Positions 16,759 to 26,722 of a stretch of 51,168 nucleotides of DNA are shown piece after piece. Each line of letters begins with the position of its first letter. Position 1 is the first letter of the stretch. A program made the translations under genes and the position numbers. Source of the stretch: CAYOKT01 sp964404605 (GTDB lineage: Bacteria; Electryoneota; Electryoneia; Electryoneales; Electryoneaceae); assembly GCA_964404605.1 (NCBI GenBank), contig CAYOKT010000010.1, positions 1 to 51,168 on the forward strand, in the 5' to 3' direction. Under the pieces are notes generated by a model. The model was not told the origin of the DNA and did no database searches. It saw only the letters and a list, made by a program, of their open reading frames with translations.

Positions 16759-17880
16759 ATGGCGAAACACCGCATAGCCTGGCTGCCGGGGGACGGCGTC
16801 GGCATGGATGTCATGGAGTGCGCCAGGCTCGTCCTCGACGCGCTCGAGTTCGATGCCGAGTACGTGCACGGCGACATCGGGTGGGAGTTCTGGATCCACG
16901 AGGGCAACGCCCTCCCGGACCGCACCCTGGAGATGATGAAAGACACCGAGTGCGCCCTCTTCGGCGCCATCACCTCCAAGCCGCGGGACGAGGCCGCCGG
17001 GGAACTGGACCCGGCCTTGCGCGACAAGGGATACGTCTACTTCAGCCCCATCGTCCGCCTGCGGCAGGAGCTGAACCTGCACACCAACCTCCGCCCCTGC
17101 AAGGCGTACCCGGGCAACCCGCTGAACTACCGGGACAACATCGACCTCGTCATCTTCCGCGAGAACACCGAGGGGCTCTATGTCGGCGTCGAATTCCACC
17201 CGGTACCCGAGGAGGTGATCCGCACCCTCGCGAAGCACCAGCCGAAGGCGAAGCGGTTCCTCGACATCCCGATGGAGGACATCGCCCTCTCCTCGCGGAT
17301 CATGACCCGGGGCGCCTGCCGGAACATCGTCACCCGCGCCTTCGAGTACGCCCGGGAGCACGGGCGCAGGAGCGTGACCGTCGTGGACAAGCCGAACGTC
17401 CTCCGCGAGACCGGCGGGCTGATGGTGCGCACCGCGCGCGAGGTGGCGAAAAACTACCCGGACATCCCCCTGTGGGAGACGAACATCGACGCCCAGGCGA
17501 TGTGGCTGGTGAAGAACCCGGACAACTATGACATCCTCGTGGCGGAGAACATGTTCGGCGACATCCTCTCCGACCTCGCCGCGCAGCTCGTCGGCGGTCT
17601 CGGTTTCGCCGCCTCGGGCAACATCGGGGATGACTACGCCGTGTTCGAGCCGACGCACGGCAGCGCCCCGAAGTACGCCGGACAGTACAAGGTGAACCCG
17701 ATGGCGATGCTGATCTCCACGCGGATGATGCTCGACTGGCTGGGCGAAAAGACACTCGCGGAGAAGCTCGAGAGGGCGATCGCGAAAACCATCGCCGACG
17801 GCAGGGTGCGGACCTACGACATGGGCGGCGACAACACAAGCCTCGAGGTCGCCGGGGAGGTGGCGCGCAACCTGGGATGA
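16759..17880 (+). CDS. NAD(P)-dependent isocitrate/isopropylmalate dehydrogenase family protein
   Basis: 373 residues, a beta-decarboxylating dehydrogenase. WLPGDGVGMDVM starts the fold. RLRQELNLHTNLRP and FRENTEGLYVG give the substrate arginines and loop, YDILVAENMFGDILSD the metal-binding aspartates, and EPTHGSAPKYAGQYKVNP the adenine loop. The APKYAGQ stretch matches NADP-linked isocitrate dehydrogenases, while the short length and the RTYDMGGDN ending look like NAD enzymes, so cofactor and substrate are left open. There is no leucine-biosynthesis gene nearby. AAAGGAG and GGAGAG precede the ATG. It overlaps or abuts the next lipoprotein gene and heads a long plus-strand run. Confidence 0.9.
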   Translation: MAKHRIAWLPGDGVGMDVMECARLVLDALEFDAEYVHGDIGWEFWIHEGNALPDRTLEMMKDTECALFGAITSKPRDEAAGELDPALRDKGYVYFSPIVRLRQELNLHTNLRPCKAYPGNPLNYRDNIDLVIFRENTEGLYVGVEFHPVPEEVIRTLAKHQPKAKRFLDIPMEDIALSSRIMTRGACRNIVTRAFEYAREHGRRSVTVVDKPNVLRETGGLMVRTAREVAKNYPDIPLWETNIDAQAMWLVKNPDNYDILVAENMFGDILSDLAAQLVGGLGFAASGNIGDDYAVFEPTHGSAPKYAGQYKVNPMAMLISTRMMLDWLGEKTLAEKLERAIAKTIADGRVRTYDMGGDNTSLEVAGEVARNLG

Positions 17881-17888
17881 GGCGTTCC

Positions 17889-18524
17889 ATGCCGCGCGGA
17901 AACGGGAGAGTCGAAAGAGGACCGTGGAATACGGGCGCGGGGGCGGGGGGCGCCCGGCGGTGGTGGACTCCGCTCCTCCTCGCCGGCTGCCTGCTCTCCG
18001 CCGCCGGCTGCGACCTGTTCGGGACACGCGAGCCGGAAGCGCCCGCGGGCGGGCAGTCCGGCGGCGACCTCGCCCTCACCCCGGAACGGGTCCTCGAGTT
18101 GCTGCAAATCGCCGTCGACCTGCGCGACCCCGACCTGTACATGGCGATGATCGACGTCGATTTCCGCTACGAGGCCACCAATTCCGCCTATCCCGAGGAC
18201 CCCCATGTCTTCGACTCCTGGGACCGGAACCGCGAGGACACCTTCATCCGGCGTCTGCTGGCGCCGGGGCTCCTCCCGGCGGACTCCACGGGCTCCATCG
18301 GTTTCGAGGAACAGGATGAAACCCCCGAGGCGGATTCGGTTTTCACGCGGCAGAGTTATCTCATCGAGTTGCACATGACCCGGGGCGACCTGCCGTCGAG
18401 TTATTCCGGCCTGGCGGAGCTGTGGCTGGTGCGGGGCGACGACGGCGGCTGGCGGATCCGTTCCTGGGAGGACGACTCGGGCGGCGAGGGGGTGACGATG
18501 AGCTGGTTGCGGGCCACGCTCTGA
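17889..18524 (+). CDS. Lipoprotein, NTF2-like (first of a tandem pair)
   Basis: About 211 residues. A long, Gly/Arg-rich n-region precedes the lipobox LSAAGC. The mature part has LTPERVLELLQIAVDLRDPDLYMAMID followed by beta strands ending RSWEDD, the layout of an NTF2/SnoaL-like fold. ATG at 17889 is preferred because the TGAGG formed at the preceding stop is a Shine-Dalgarno 6 nt away; ATG at 17877 overlaps the dehydrogenase stop and is the alternative. The next gene encodes a related lipoprotein (similar helix, then DSWDRN versus DEWYRD), suggesting local duplication. No catalytic residues are evident; probably a small binding protein at the envelope. Confidence 0.7.
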   Translation: MPRGNGRVERGPWNTGAGAGGARRWWTPLLLAGCLLSAAGCDLFGTREPEAPAGGQSGGDLALTPERVLELLQIAVDLRDPDLYMAMIDVDFRYEATNSAYPEDPHVFDSWDRNREDTFIRRLLAPGLLPADSTGSIGFEEQDETPEADSVFTRQSYLIELHMTRGDLPSSYSGLAELWLVRGDDGGWRIRSWEDDSGGEGVTMSWLRATL

Positions 18525-18540
18525 GGCGCATATCTCCATA

Positions 18541-18602
18541 TGTGTTCCGGCGAATACTGCCTGCGCACGACGCGGACTCGCCGCCAAGACGCCCGGAACA
18601 CA
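18541..18602. repeat. 10-bp perfect inverted repeat in spacer
   Basis: TGTGTTCCGG (18541-18550) and CCGGAACACA (18593-18602) flank a 42-bp interior between the two lipoprotein genes. The left arm continues an AT-rich block (CATATCTCCATA). It could be an RNA stem or the ends of a small element. Confidence 0.35.
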
Positions 18603-18621
18603 GGCACGACAGGGAACGGCC

Positions 18622-19134
18622 ATGAAATCCGGGGCGATGATGAGACGAGCCCTGCTGCTCGCTGTGCTGATCGCGATGCTGCCCCTGCCCGGCTGCCTCA
18701 ACCCGTTCGCCCCCCAACTCGGCGATGTCGCCGGCGAGCTCTGGGACCCGCAGACCTCCATCGGGGGCCTGCTGCGCAACTTCCGCACCTCCTACAACCT
18801 GCGCGACAGCCTCCGCTACGCCGACCTGATCGCCGATGAATTCGTCTTCCAGTACTTCAACGTGGACCAGCAGCGGTTCGACGAGTGGTACCGTGACACC
18901 GAGCTCCGCGCCACCGGCGGCCTGATGCGCAGCACCGACCACCTCGACCTGCGCTGGGGACCGTGGGCCACCGAACTCGACACCTTCTCACAACCCGACA
19001 CCACCGTGGAGTTCACTGTCACCTTCAGCCTCAGTGTCGGCCAGCAGATCTCCCTGTCCGGTTTCGCCCGCTTCCGCGCCCGCACCGGGAGCGACGGGCG
19101 GTTTCGCCTCGTTCTCTGGCGGGATGATTACTGA
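18622..19134 (+). CDS. Lipoprotein, NTF2-like (second of a tandem pair)
   Basis: 170 residues. The lipobox is LPLPGC after a short signal peptide. The mature part, GLLRNFRTSYNLRDSLRYADLIADEFVFQYF, and the following DEWYRDTELRATGGLM align in pattern with the upstream lipoprotein, and the end (FRLVLWRDDY) matches its final strand. Function is unknown; NTF2-like folds commonly bind small ligands or other proteins. ATGs at 18622 and 18637 are both possible starts. Its stop codon overlaps the start of the deacetylase-like gene by one base (TGATG), so the two are coupled. Confidence 0.7.
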   Translation: MKSGAMMRRALLLAVLIAMLPLPGCLNPFAPQLGDVAGELWDPQTSIGGLLRNFRTSYNLRDSLRYADLIADEFVFQYFNVDQQRFDEWYRDTELRATGGLMRSTDHLDLRWGPWATELDTFSQPDTTVEFTVTFSLSVGQQISLSGFARFRARTGSDGRFRLVLWRDDY

Positions 19135-20069
19135 TGGCTCCTCTCCCGCGCCGCCGGCTGGAAACCCGGATCGACCGCCTGGTCCTCCTCGCGTCCGTTG
19201 TCGTCCTGCTCGAAGTGCTGCTGCTCGCCGCGGTCTGGTTGGGCCGGGTCCGCGTCGGGCCGGGGCGTGCGGCGTTTCCTCCCGCCCGCGGCGGCTGGAT
19301 TCCCGGCTACCCGGAGGCGGGCCCGGAGCTGGACACCCCCGTCCCGGCGGAGTCTGCTCCCGGAAGGACCACTCCACCGGCCCCGGGGCGCGGTCCCGCG
19401 CTCGCCCTGATTATCGACGACTTCGGCAACCAGTGGAACACCCAAGCGGTGCAGGGCATCCTCTCCCTCGACATTCCCCTCACCGTGGCGGTGCTCCCCA
19501 ACCTGTGGGCGAGCCGCCGGATCGCCCTCCGCGCGGGCATGAACGGGAAGGAGGTCGTCCTTCACCTGCCCATGGAGCCGAACCATCGCGTGCGTCCGCT
19601 GGAGCCGGAGTACCTTCATGGCGGGATGTCCTCCGGCGAGGTGCGGGCGTTTCTCAACGCGGCCGCCGCCTCCGTCCCGGGGGCCGTCGGGCTGAACAAT
19701 CACATGGGCTCCGCCGCGACCCAGGACTCCGCGTTGATGCGCGAGGTCGCCCGGTGGTGCGCAGAACACGGGTGGTACATTCTCGATAGCATCACGCATC
19801 CCGCCAGTGTACTTTATTCGGCGGCGGTCTCCGCGGGGGTCCCCGCCGCCCGGCGGGACATCTTCCTCGATCACACCGATGAGGAGGAGGCGATACGCGA
19901 AGCCCTGTCCCGCGCGGTGCGGCTCGCCCGCCATCGCGGCACGCCGGTGCGGGTGATCGGTCACCCCCGGCCCGCCACCTGGAGGGTGTTGCGGCGGGAG
20001 GTGCCCCGGCTCACCCGCGAGGAGGGCGTTCGCTGGGTGCTGCTCTCGGCGGCGATGGAGACCGGCTGA
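19134..20069 (+). CDS. Divergent polysaccharide deacetylase family protein (YibQ-like)
   Basis: 311 residues. An N-terminal membrane anchor (LVLLASVVVLLEVLLLAAVW) is followed by a Pro/Gly-rich linker and, from about residue 85, the divergent polysaccharide deacetylase domain (PF04748): ALIIDDFGN, IPLTVAVLPNLWAS, EVVLHLPMEP, VGLNNHMGSAATQD and VRVIGHPRPAT. The acidic IDDFG and the HMGS histidine correspond to the conserved active-site residues of the family. It probably acts on envelope glycans in the periplasm; the real substrate of this family is not established. It is linked by 1-bp overlap to the lipoprotein gene. Confidence 0.85.
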   Translation: MAPLPRRRLETRIDRLVLLASVVVLLEVLLLAAVWLGRVRVGPGRAAFPPARGGWIPGYPEAGPELDTPVPAESAPGRTTPPAPGRGPALALIIDDFGNQWNTQAVQGILSLDIPLTVAVLPNLWASRRIALRAGMNGKEVVLHLPMEPNHRVRPLEPEYLHGGMSSGEVRAFLNAAAASVPGAVGLNNHMGSAATQDSALMREVARWCAEHGWYILDSITHPASVLYSAAVSAGVPAARRDIFLDHTDEEEAIREALSRAVRLARHRGTPVRVIGHPRPATWRVLRREVPRLTREEGVRWVLLSAAMETG

Positions 20070-20099
20070 TGCTCCAGCGACTCATGTTGAACGGAGCAT
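20069..20099 (+). other. Hairpin between deacetylase and PdxJ genes
   Basis: ATGCTCC (20069-20075) pairs perfectly with GGAGCAT (20093-20099) around a 17-nt loop. An A-rich run, not a T-run, follows on the plus strand, so it is not a classical terminator. It may set mRNA ends or be chance. Confidence 0.25.
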
Positions 20100-20133
20100 G
20101 GGAAAAGAAAACCAGCAGGGAGGAGACTGACAC

Positions 20134-20856
20134 ATGCGGTTAGCGGTTCATCTGAACCCCGTGGCCCAGATGCGTCGCCTGGGCGGGGGGGATGTCCCCG
20201 ATCCCTTGGGCGCGGCGCTTGCGGCGGATCTCGCAGGGGCGGACGGTATCGCATGCCGGCTGAACCTGTCCCGCGAACCGATCAGCGATCGCGACATCGC
20301 CAACTTGAAAGAGGCGATTCGCAGCCACCTGAACGTGGAGGTCGAATTGCAGGAGGACCTGCTGCGGACCGCGATCGACCTCGCGCCGGACCAGGTCACC
20401 CTCGTTCCCCCGGAGGGCGCCGAGCCGGAGGAGGGGCTCGATGTCGTCGGCTACTCCCATGAGATCAAGGACGCCGTCGCCATGTTCCACGCCGCCGAGA
20501 TCGAGGTCAGCCTGCTGGTCGCGCCGGACATCTCCCAGATCAAGGAGGCGCGGCGGTTGGAATCGGATTATATCACCCTGAACACCACCGCCTTCGCCGC
20601 GGCGCGCAGCCCGCGGGATGCGGTCATCCACCTCGAGGAGATCGAATCGGGCGCCCTCGGGGCACACCGTCTCGGGATGCGCGTTCTCGTCGCGCGCGGG
20701 CTCGATCACCGCAGCCTCGCGCCCCTCGCCGGCTTCGACACCATCGAGGAGGCGATCCTCGACCACCGTCTCTACGCGCGCGCGCTCTTCGTCGGACTGG
20801 AGCGCGCCCTCGCCGAGGTGCGCGAGACCGTTCGCTGGCAGACGCCGAGGAGATAG
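20134..20856 (+). CDS. pdxJ: PdxJ-family protein (pyridoxine 5'-phosphate synthase-like), divergent active site
   Basis: 240 residues, normal PdxJ length, a TIM barrel. The framework is clear: AVHLNPVAQMRR, VPDPLGAALAADLAGADGIA, ISDRDIANLKEAI, LVPPEGAEPEEGLDVVG and the closing DHRLYARALFVGLERAL. PdxJ makes pyridoxine phosphate from 1-deoxyxylulose 5-phosphate and 3-amino-2-oxopropyl phosphate. Key residues differ: the usual HLREDRRHI is RLNLSREPI here, losing both His, and GHSIIARA is DHRLYARA (His kept). The Glu in NVEVE is kept. It could be a functional variant or a repurposed barrel. A strong GGAGGAG lies 11 nt before the ATG. The next gene begins 5 bp after its stop and encodes a lipoprotein, an unusual partner. 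Confidence 0.8.
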   Translation: MRLAVHLNPVAQMRRLGGGDVPDPLGAALAADLAGADGIACRLNLSREPISDRDIANLKEAIRSHLNVEVELQEDLLRTAIDLAPDQVTLVPPEGAEPEEGLDVVGYSHEIKDAVAMFHAAEIEVSLLVAPDISQIKEARRLESDYITLNTTAFAAARSPRDAVIHLEEIESGALGAHRLGMRVLVARGLDHRSLAPLAGFDTIEEAILDHRLYARALFVGLERALAEVRETVRWQTPRR

Positions 20857-20861
20857 GCTGC

Positions 20862-22082
20862 ATGCGGTTGTGCTCCGGGACCCGGCGGTGGATCCGCCGG
20901 GTGCTCCTGCGCCGGGGATGGACAGCGGCCCTCTGCGCCGCCGTCCTCTTCCTGTTCGTCGGCTGCGAAGGGCCGCAGGGGCCGGACGGCCGGGAATTCG
21001 GCTTCATCGATACCAGGCCCCCGGAGATTGCTCTCCTCTCCCCGCGCGGCGGGGTGGAATTCTTCTCCGACACGCTCCACTTCAGCGCGGAGGCGGAAGA
21101 CCCGGATGGAGAGATCGAATCGGTCACCTTTTATGTCAACGGCAATGACCGTGTCGACGGCGACAGCGCCGTCCTCCATGCGCCGCCCTGGGAGTATGAC
21201 TGGGATCTCTCCCGGAGCGGCACGGCTTACGGCACCCTGACCGTGACCGCGGCGGCCGCCGACACGGCCGGGCACCGGACGCTGACCCCGATGATCCTCG
21301 TGCAGTACAGCGCCCGCATGGGGTTGGACACTCTGGCCTACGACGAGCACGGCGGCGTGGTCGATGGCCTGCCTCTCCCCGACAGGATCACCGACCTCCT
21401 CGGGAATCCGATCATCGAGGGGCATTACCTGAATGTCCGCTTCACCGCTCCGGCGGACTGCGAGCTGCGGGCGGTGCAGTTCCGCTTCGGGGATCCGAAT
21501 CTCTACCGCCCGCGCGAAGGCGGCAACCCCCTGCCTCCCCTGTTCACGAGAAAATGCCCCTTCTGGGCATTAATCTGGTGGTCCTCCCCCGAGGGGTACC
21601 CCGGCGAAGCGATCGACTCGGCCCTCGCGGACACGATGTCCATCCTCTACGGCGACTGGACGACCGTGGCGCTGGACCACCTCGCCGGCGACACCGCCGG
21701 GTACACCTTCTCTGCCGGCGAGGAGTTCAACCTCGGCTTCGAGCCGCAGGTCAGCCCCCTCGACACCGTCTCCGGGCTGATCCTCCTCTTCACCGACGAG
21801 CGCGGGGCGTGGAGTGACACGATGATCGACCGTTCCTTCGACTACCAGGTCGACTACCAGCTCCCCGAGTTCACGGGTTGGGGATCGCTTCGCGAGCATC
21901 TTGCCGGCCGGGTGACGAGCCTCATCAGCCTGCACATCCGCGCGGTGGTGGACTACGGCGATGGCGAACCCTCCCTTCTTACCCCGTCGCCCGGCGGACT
22001 GCCTGGTGGGAGGGAAACCATCCCCGGCGGCGGTGACGCCGACAGGCGCATTATCCCCGCCGGTCCGGGAACGAAGCAGTGA
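20862..22082 (+). CDS. Collagen-tipped lipoprotein 1 (GPQGPDG after lipobox)
   Basis: 406 residues. The signal peptide ends in FLFVGC; the lipidated Cys is followed at once by EGPQGPDG, two to three collagen-type triplets. Next come an Ig-like domain (PPEIALLSPRGGVEFFSDT ... ESVTFYVNG) and a C-terminal beta domain of about 230 residues with YLNVRFTAPADCELRAVQFRFG and SPEGYPG. Two homologues follow directly, so this is the first of a tandem triplicate. Probably outer-membrane anchored and surface or periplasm exposed, with an adhesive or structural role; there is no enzyme motif. The stop overlaps a possible GTG start of the next gene. Confidence 0.75.
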   Translation: MRLCSGTRRWIRRVLLRRGWTAALCAAVLFLFVGCEGPQGPDGREFGFIDTRPPEIALLSPRGGVEFFSDTLHFSAEAEDPDGEIESVTFYVNGNDRVDGDSAVLHAPPWEYDWDLSRSGTAYGTLTVTAAAADTAGHRTLTPMILVQYSARMGLDTLAYDEHGGVVDGLPLPDRITDLLGNPIIEGHYLNVRFTAPADCELRAVQFRFGDPNLYRPREGGNPLPPLFTRKCPFWALIWWSSPEGYPGEAIDSALADTMSILYGDWTTVALDHLAGDTAGYTFSAGEEFNLGFEPQVSPLDTVSGLILLFTDERGAWSDTMIDRSFDYQVDYQLPEFTGWGSLREHLAGRVTSLISLHIRAVVDYGDGEPSLLTPSPGGLPGGRETIPGGGDADRRIIPAGPGTKQ

Positions 22083-22090
22083 GGCGTTCG

Positions 22091-23185
22091 ATGCGAGTCC
22101 AGTTCTTCCGAGGGGTTCTCCCCCTCCTTGCGAGTCTCCCCCTGGCGATTCTCTTCGCCTCCGGTTGCGAGGGACCCCAGGGTCCGGCCGGCGAGGGGGT
22201 GAGCGACCTCGACCTGGTTCCTCCGACCATCCAGCTCACCCGTCCGCGCTCCAGCGACACGCTGTTCGTGGACACCTTCACCGTGGCGGCCGAGGCCTCC
22301 GACAACGAGGGGGTCGGCTATGTCGAGTTCTTCCTCGACGGCTCCAGCGACCTCGGCGGGACCGTCGCGGTGGACTCCTCCGCCCCCTACTCGCTGCTCT
22401 GGGACATGGCCGCGAGCGGGCACGGCCTCGGGCCGCACCTCCTCGTCGCCCGCGCCTACGACCTGACGCGCAACCACACGGACACCCCGCCCATCTTCCT
22501 GTTCCGCAAGGAGCTGAAGGGCATCGACATCCTCTATTACGACGGCTACGGCGCGGTGGATGCCCTGCCGCTGCCGGATACCTTCGGCGACCGCTACTTC
22601 AACGTGCGCTTCACTCCCGCCGGCCCCTGCACCCTGCGCGAGATCTGGTTCGAGTTCCTCGAGCCGGGGCAGAACGACCCGCCGCTCTCCGGCGGCGTGG
22701 ACATCTATGTGCTCGCCTGGTCCTCGGAGAACAACCTCCCGGCCGCGGCGTTGGACAGCGTCCTCGTCCCCGAGGGCGACATCCCCTTCAACCTCTGGCT
22801 GCAAGTCGATGTGAGCGACTGGAACCTGCAATTCAGCGGCGACTTCCACGCCGGCTGGACACCGGATGACAGCCGTTACGGCGAATACCTCGCCGCCAAC
22901 CGCGGCATCGGGATGCTCTACAACCTGAACCCCGAACCGTTGCTGAACCCGCGCGAGCACCGCTCCGGCGAGCTGGAGGCGGGCGAGGGGGGGCGCGGCT
23001 GGGGGACGATCCTGGAGCAGTGGGAACAGCAGTTCGACTTCCACATCCGGGCGGTGGTGGAGTACGGCGACGGCTCCACCGCGCTCCTCGCGCCCGGAAG
23101 TCCCGCGCCTCCGCCCCCCGAACGCTCCGGGGCAAGCGCTGTCCGCCTGTACGGCGAAAAAGTCCCCTCGGGAGGGCTGAAATGA
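22091..23185 (+). CDS. Collagen-tipped lipoprotein 2 (GPQGPAG after lipobox)
   Basis: About 364 residues. The lipobox FASGC is followed by EGPQGPAGEG, then an Ig-like domain (PPTIQLTRPRSSDTLFVDT, VEFFLDGSS) and the same C-terminal beta domain as its neighbour (YFNVRFTPAGPCTLREIWFEF). The tail is Pro-rich (SPAPPPPERSG). The ATG at 22091 has TGAGG 6 nt upstream, formed by the previous stop codon; the GTG at 22079 is the alternative start. It is coupled to the third copy by an ATGA overlap. The sequences of the three have diverged well beyond recent duplication, so each may have its own partner. Confidence 0.77.
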   Translation: MRVQFFRGVLPLLASLPLAILFASGCEGPQGPAGEGVSDLDLVPPTIQLTRPRSSDTLFVDTFTVAAEASDNEGVGYVEFFLDGSSDLGGTVAVDSSAPYSLLWDMAASGHGLGPHLLVARAYDLTRNHTDTPPIFLFRKELKGIDILYYDGYGAVDALPLPDTFGDRYFNVRFTPAGPCTLREIWFEFLEPGQNDPPLSGGVDIYVLAWSSENNLPAAALDSVLVPEGDIPFNLWLQVDVSDWNLQFSGDFHAGWTPDDSRYGEYLAANRGIGMLYNLNPEPLLNPREHRSGELEAGEGGRGWGTILEQWEQQFDFHIRAVVEYGDGSTALLAPGSPAPPPPERSGASAVRLYGEKVPSGGLK

Positions 23186-24258
23186 CCCTCCGCCCGCGCC
23201 CTGTCCACCTCGCTTCCGGGGTCGCCCTCCTGTCCGCTCTTCTGCTGGCCGCCTGTACGGGCCCCGAGGGTCCCCCGGGACGCGACGCCGCCGGCGTCGA
23301 CGCCGTCCCGCCCACGGTGGACCTGGTCTACCCCCTCGCCGGGGACACGCTCTCCGACACCCTCGAGGTGCTTGCCCGGGCGCTGGACAATGTCGGCGGA
23401 GCGCAGGGGGTCTCGCGGGTCGTCTTCTACTTCGACGGCAGCGACAGGATCAATGATTCCACGGTCGCCTGGGATGAGAGCCCGGAGGAGAACGCCCTCT
23501 TCCGCAGCACCTTCATCCTCTCCGCCCTCGGCGTGCGGCCGGGGCTGCACACGGTCAGCGCCCGCGCGTACGACCTTTCCGACAATATCGGCTCCACCCC
23601 GGCGGTGATCGTCCACTATCCCGGCCTGCCGGACACCGGGCATGTCGCCCTGCGTTACTGGTCGCCGGACACCCTCGCCCTCTGGAGCTTCCCCAAGCGC
23701 TCCCTCGACGGCGTCGTGCAGGACTCCCTCTACAACGTCCGCTTCGAGGCCAAAAGGCGATGCCGCCTCGACTCCGTGCGCTTCTTCCTCGACACCCTCG
23801 CCCACGTCGAGGCCGCCTGGGACAGCCCCCTCGAGGTCTCCCTGTGGCACAGCAACGGCGCTTTCCCAACGCGGCGCCTCGCCAGCCAGCGGCTGCCGAA
23901 CGCCAATTTGAACCGCACGGGCTGGTACACGGTCCAGTTCGAGGGGGAGTTCACCTTCGAGGCGGGCGAACGCTTCCACGTCGCCGTCACCGCCGAGGAT
24001 CCATCCGAGGGCACGCTGATGGCGTTACGCTACACCCCCGGCGACCCCGCGCCCCTCGCCATCGACAACCATTCCGGGTTCTTCAGCGCTGACAGCAGTT
24101 TCAACCGCTTTGTCACCCTGCAGGAGTGGACCGCCGAGCAGGACAGCATCACCGTGCCCTACGCCGGGGAGTTTCTCATCGAGGCATACGTATTCTACTT
24201 CTACGGCGGCTCAGCCTCCGGCGCTCCCGGCAAGATGGAGACCATCCCGCCCCGGTAA
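23182..24258 (+). CDS. Collagen-tipped lipoprotein 3 (GPEGPPG after lipobox)
   Basis: 358 residues. The lipobox LLAAC is followed by TGPEGPPGRDAAG, then an Ig-like domain (PPTVDLVYPLAGDTLSDT, VVFYFDGSD) and a C-terminal beta domain with YNVRFEAKRRCRLDSVRFFLDT and FHVAVTAED. GGAGGG lies 5 nt before the ATG, which overlaps the stop of copy 2. It is the last gene of the dehydrogenase-to-lipoprotein run; hutU has its own promoter downstream. The Cys in PCTL/RCRL of the C-terminal domain is shared with the other two copies. Confidence 0.77.
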   Translation: MTLRPRPVHLASGVALLSALLLAACTGPEGPPGRDAAGVDAVPPTVDLVYPLAGDTLSDTLEVLARALDNVGGAQGVSRVVFYFDGSDRINDSTVAWDESPEENALFRSTFILSALGVRPGLHTVSARAYDLSDNIGSTPAVIVHYPGLPDTGHVALRYWSPDTLALWSFPKRSLDGVVQDSLYNVRFEAKRRCRLDSVRFFLDTLAHVEAAWDSPLEVSLWHSNGAFPTRRLASQRLPNANLNRTGWYTVQFEGEFTFEAGERFHVAVTAEDPSEGTLMALRYTPGDPAPLAIDNHSGFFSADSSFNRFVTLQEWTAEQDSITVPYAGEFLIEAYVFYFYGGSASGAPGKMETIPPR

Positions 24259-24304
24259 TCCGCACGCCGCCTCGGGGCCCCACTCCGCCCGGCCGACGGC
24301 CCGC

Positions 24305-24333
24305 TTGAAGGCGTGCGAGCGGGGGCGTATCTT
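24305..24333 (+). promoter_or_regulatory. Promoter of hutU
   Basis: TTGAAG (24305-24310), a 17-bp spacer and TATCTT (24328-24333), with a leader of about 125 nt. It is nearly the same as the 11225 promoter. No obvious operator palindrome overlaps it. Confidence 0.6.
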
Positions 24334-24465
24334 CTCTCCCGTACCAGTAAATAGACTCGGGGGCGGGGCGGGAGGCGTCCGGCCCCGCCGCCGCTCGCGG
24401 GAAGCGAACTACGGCGCGGCCGGCCCTGCGGAAAGGCCGCCTGCGCCAGCGAACAAGGGGAAGAG

Positions 24466-26139
<1,674 letters not shown>

Positions 26140-26142
26140 GCC

Positions 26143-26670
26143 ATGCAACGTGGACCCGATCCCCCGGAACCGCCCCAGCCCACCGGCGGAGCGAACCGGC
26201 AGCAGCAACCCTCCGCGCGCGGCGGACAGGGCGGACAGACCCTGAAGGTGATCACCGAGTCGCTCCCCGTGGCCACCGACGGGCGCGGCCAGATGATCGA
26301 TCTCACGTCCGAAATCGGGCGGATAATCAGCAAACACAAGATGACCAGCGGCACGGTCACCATCTTCGTGCCCGGCTCCACCGCCTCGATCACCACCATC
26401 GAGTTCGAGCCGGGACTGAAGAAAGACTTCCCGGAGGCGATGGAGCGCATCGCGCCTTCCGGGGCGCGGTACCACCACGATGACACCTGGCACGACGGCA
26501 ACGGCCACAGCCACATCCGCTCGGCGGTGGTCGGACCGTCCCTGACCGTGCCCTTCGCCCAGGGCCGCCTGCTGACCGGCACCTGGCAGCAGGTCGTCCT
26601 CGTGGACTGGGACAACCGCGGCCGGCGGCGCGAGGTGATCGTGCAACTGATGGGCGTCTCGAGCGGTTGA
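26143..26670 (+). CDS. YjbQ/UPF0047 family protein
   Basis: 175 residues. After a Pro/Gln-rich N-terminal extension of about 30 residues (PPEPPQPTGGANRQQQPSAR) comes the complete UPF0047 domain. Its signature is GNGHSHIRSAVVGPSLTVP followed by GTWQQVVLVDWDNRG. Family members were annotated as secondary thiamine-phosphate synthases from weak activity, but their true role is unsettled; a metal site (HHDDTWHDGNGHSH) is visible. The gene starts 3 bp after hutU and is presumably cotranscribed with it, although no functional link is known. Confidence 0.9.
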   Translation: MQRGPDPPEPPQPTGGANRQQQPSARGGQGGQTLKVITESLPVATDGRGQMIDLTSEIGRIISKHKMTSGTVTIFVPGSTASITTIEFEPGLKKDFPEAMERIAPSGARYHHDDTWHDGNGHSHIRSAVVGPSLTVPFAQGRLLTGTWQQVVLVDWDNRGRRREVIVQLMGVSSG

Positions 26671-26722
26671 ACACCGCTTATTACCCCGGCACCCCGGGTT
26701 AAAGGAGGCGATTGGGGAATAG

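Noticed and set aside
20069..20133. Riboswitch upstream of the PdxJ gene
   Set aside because: Only 64 bp are available, with one small hairpin and a normal Shine-Dalgarno; nothing resembles a known aptamer.
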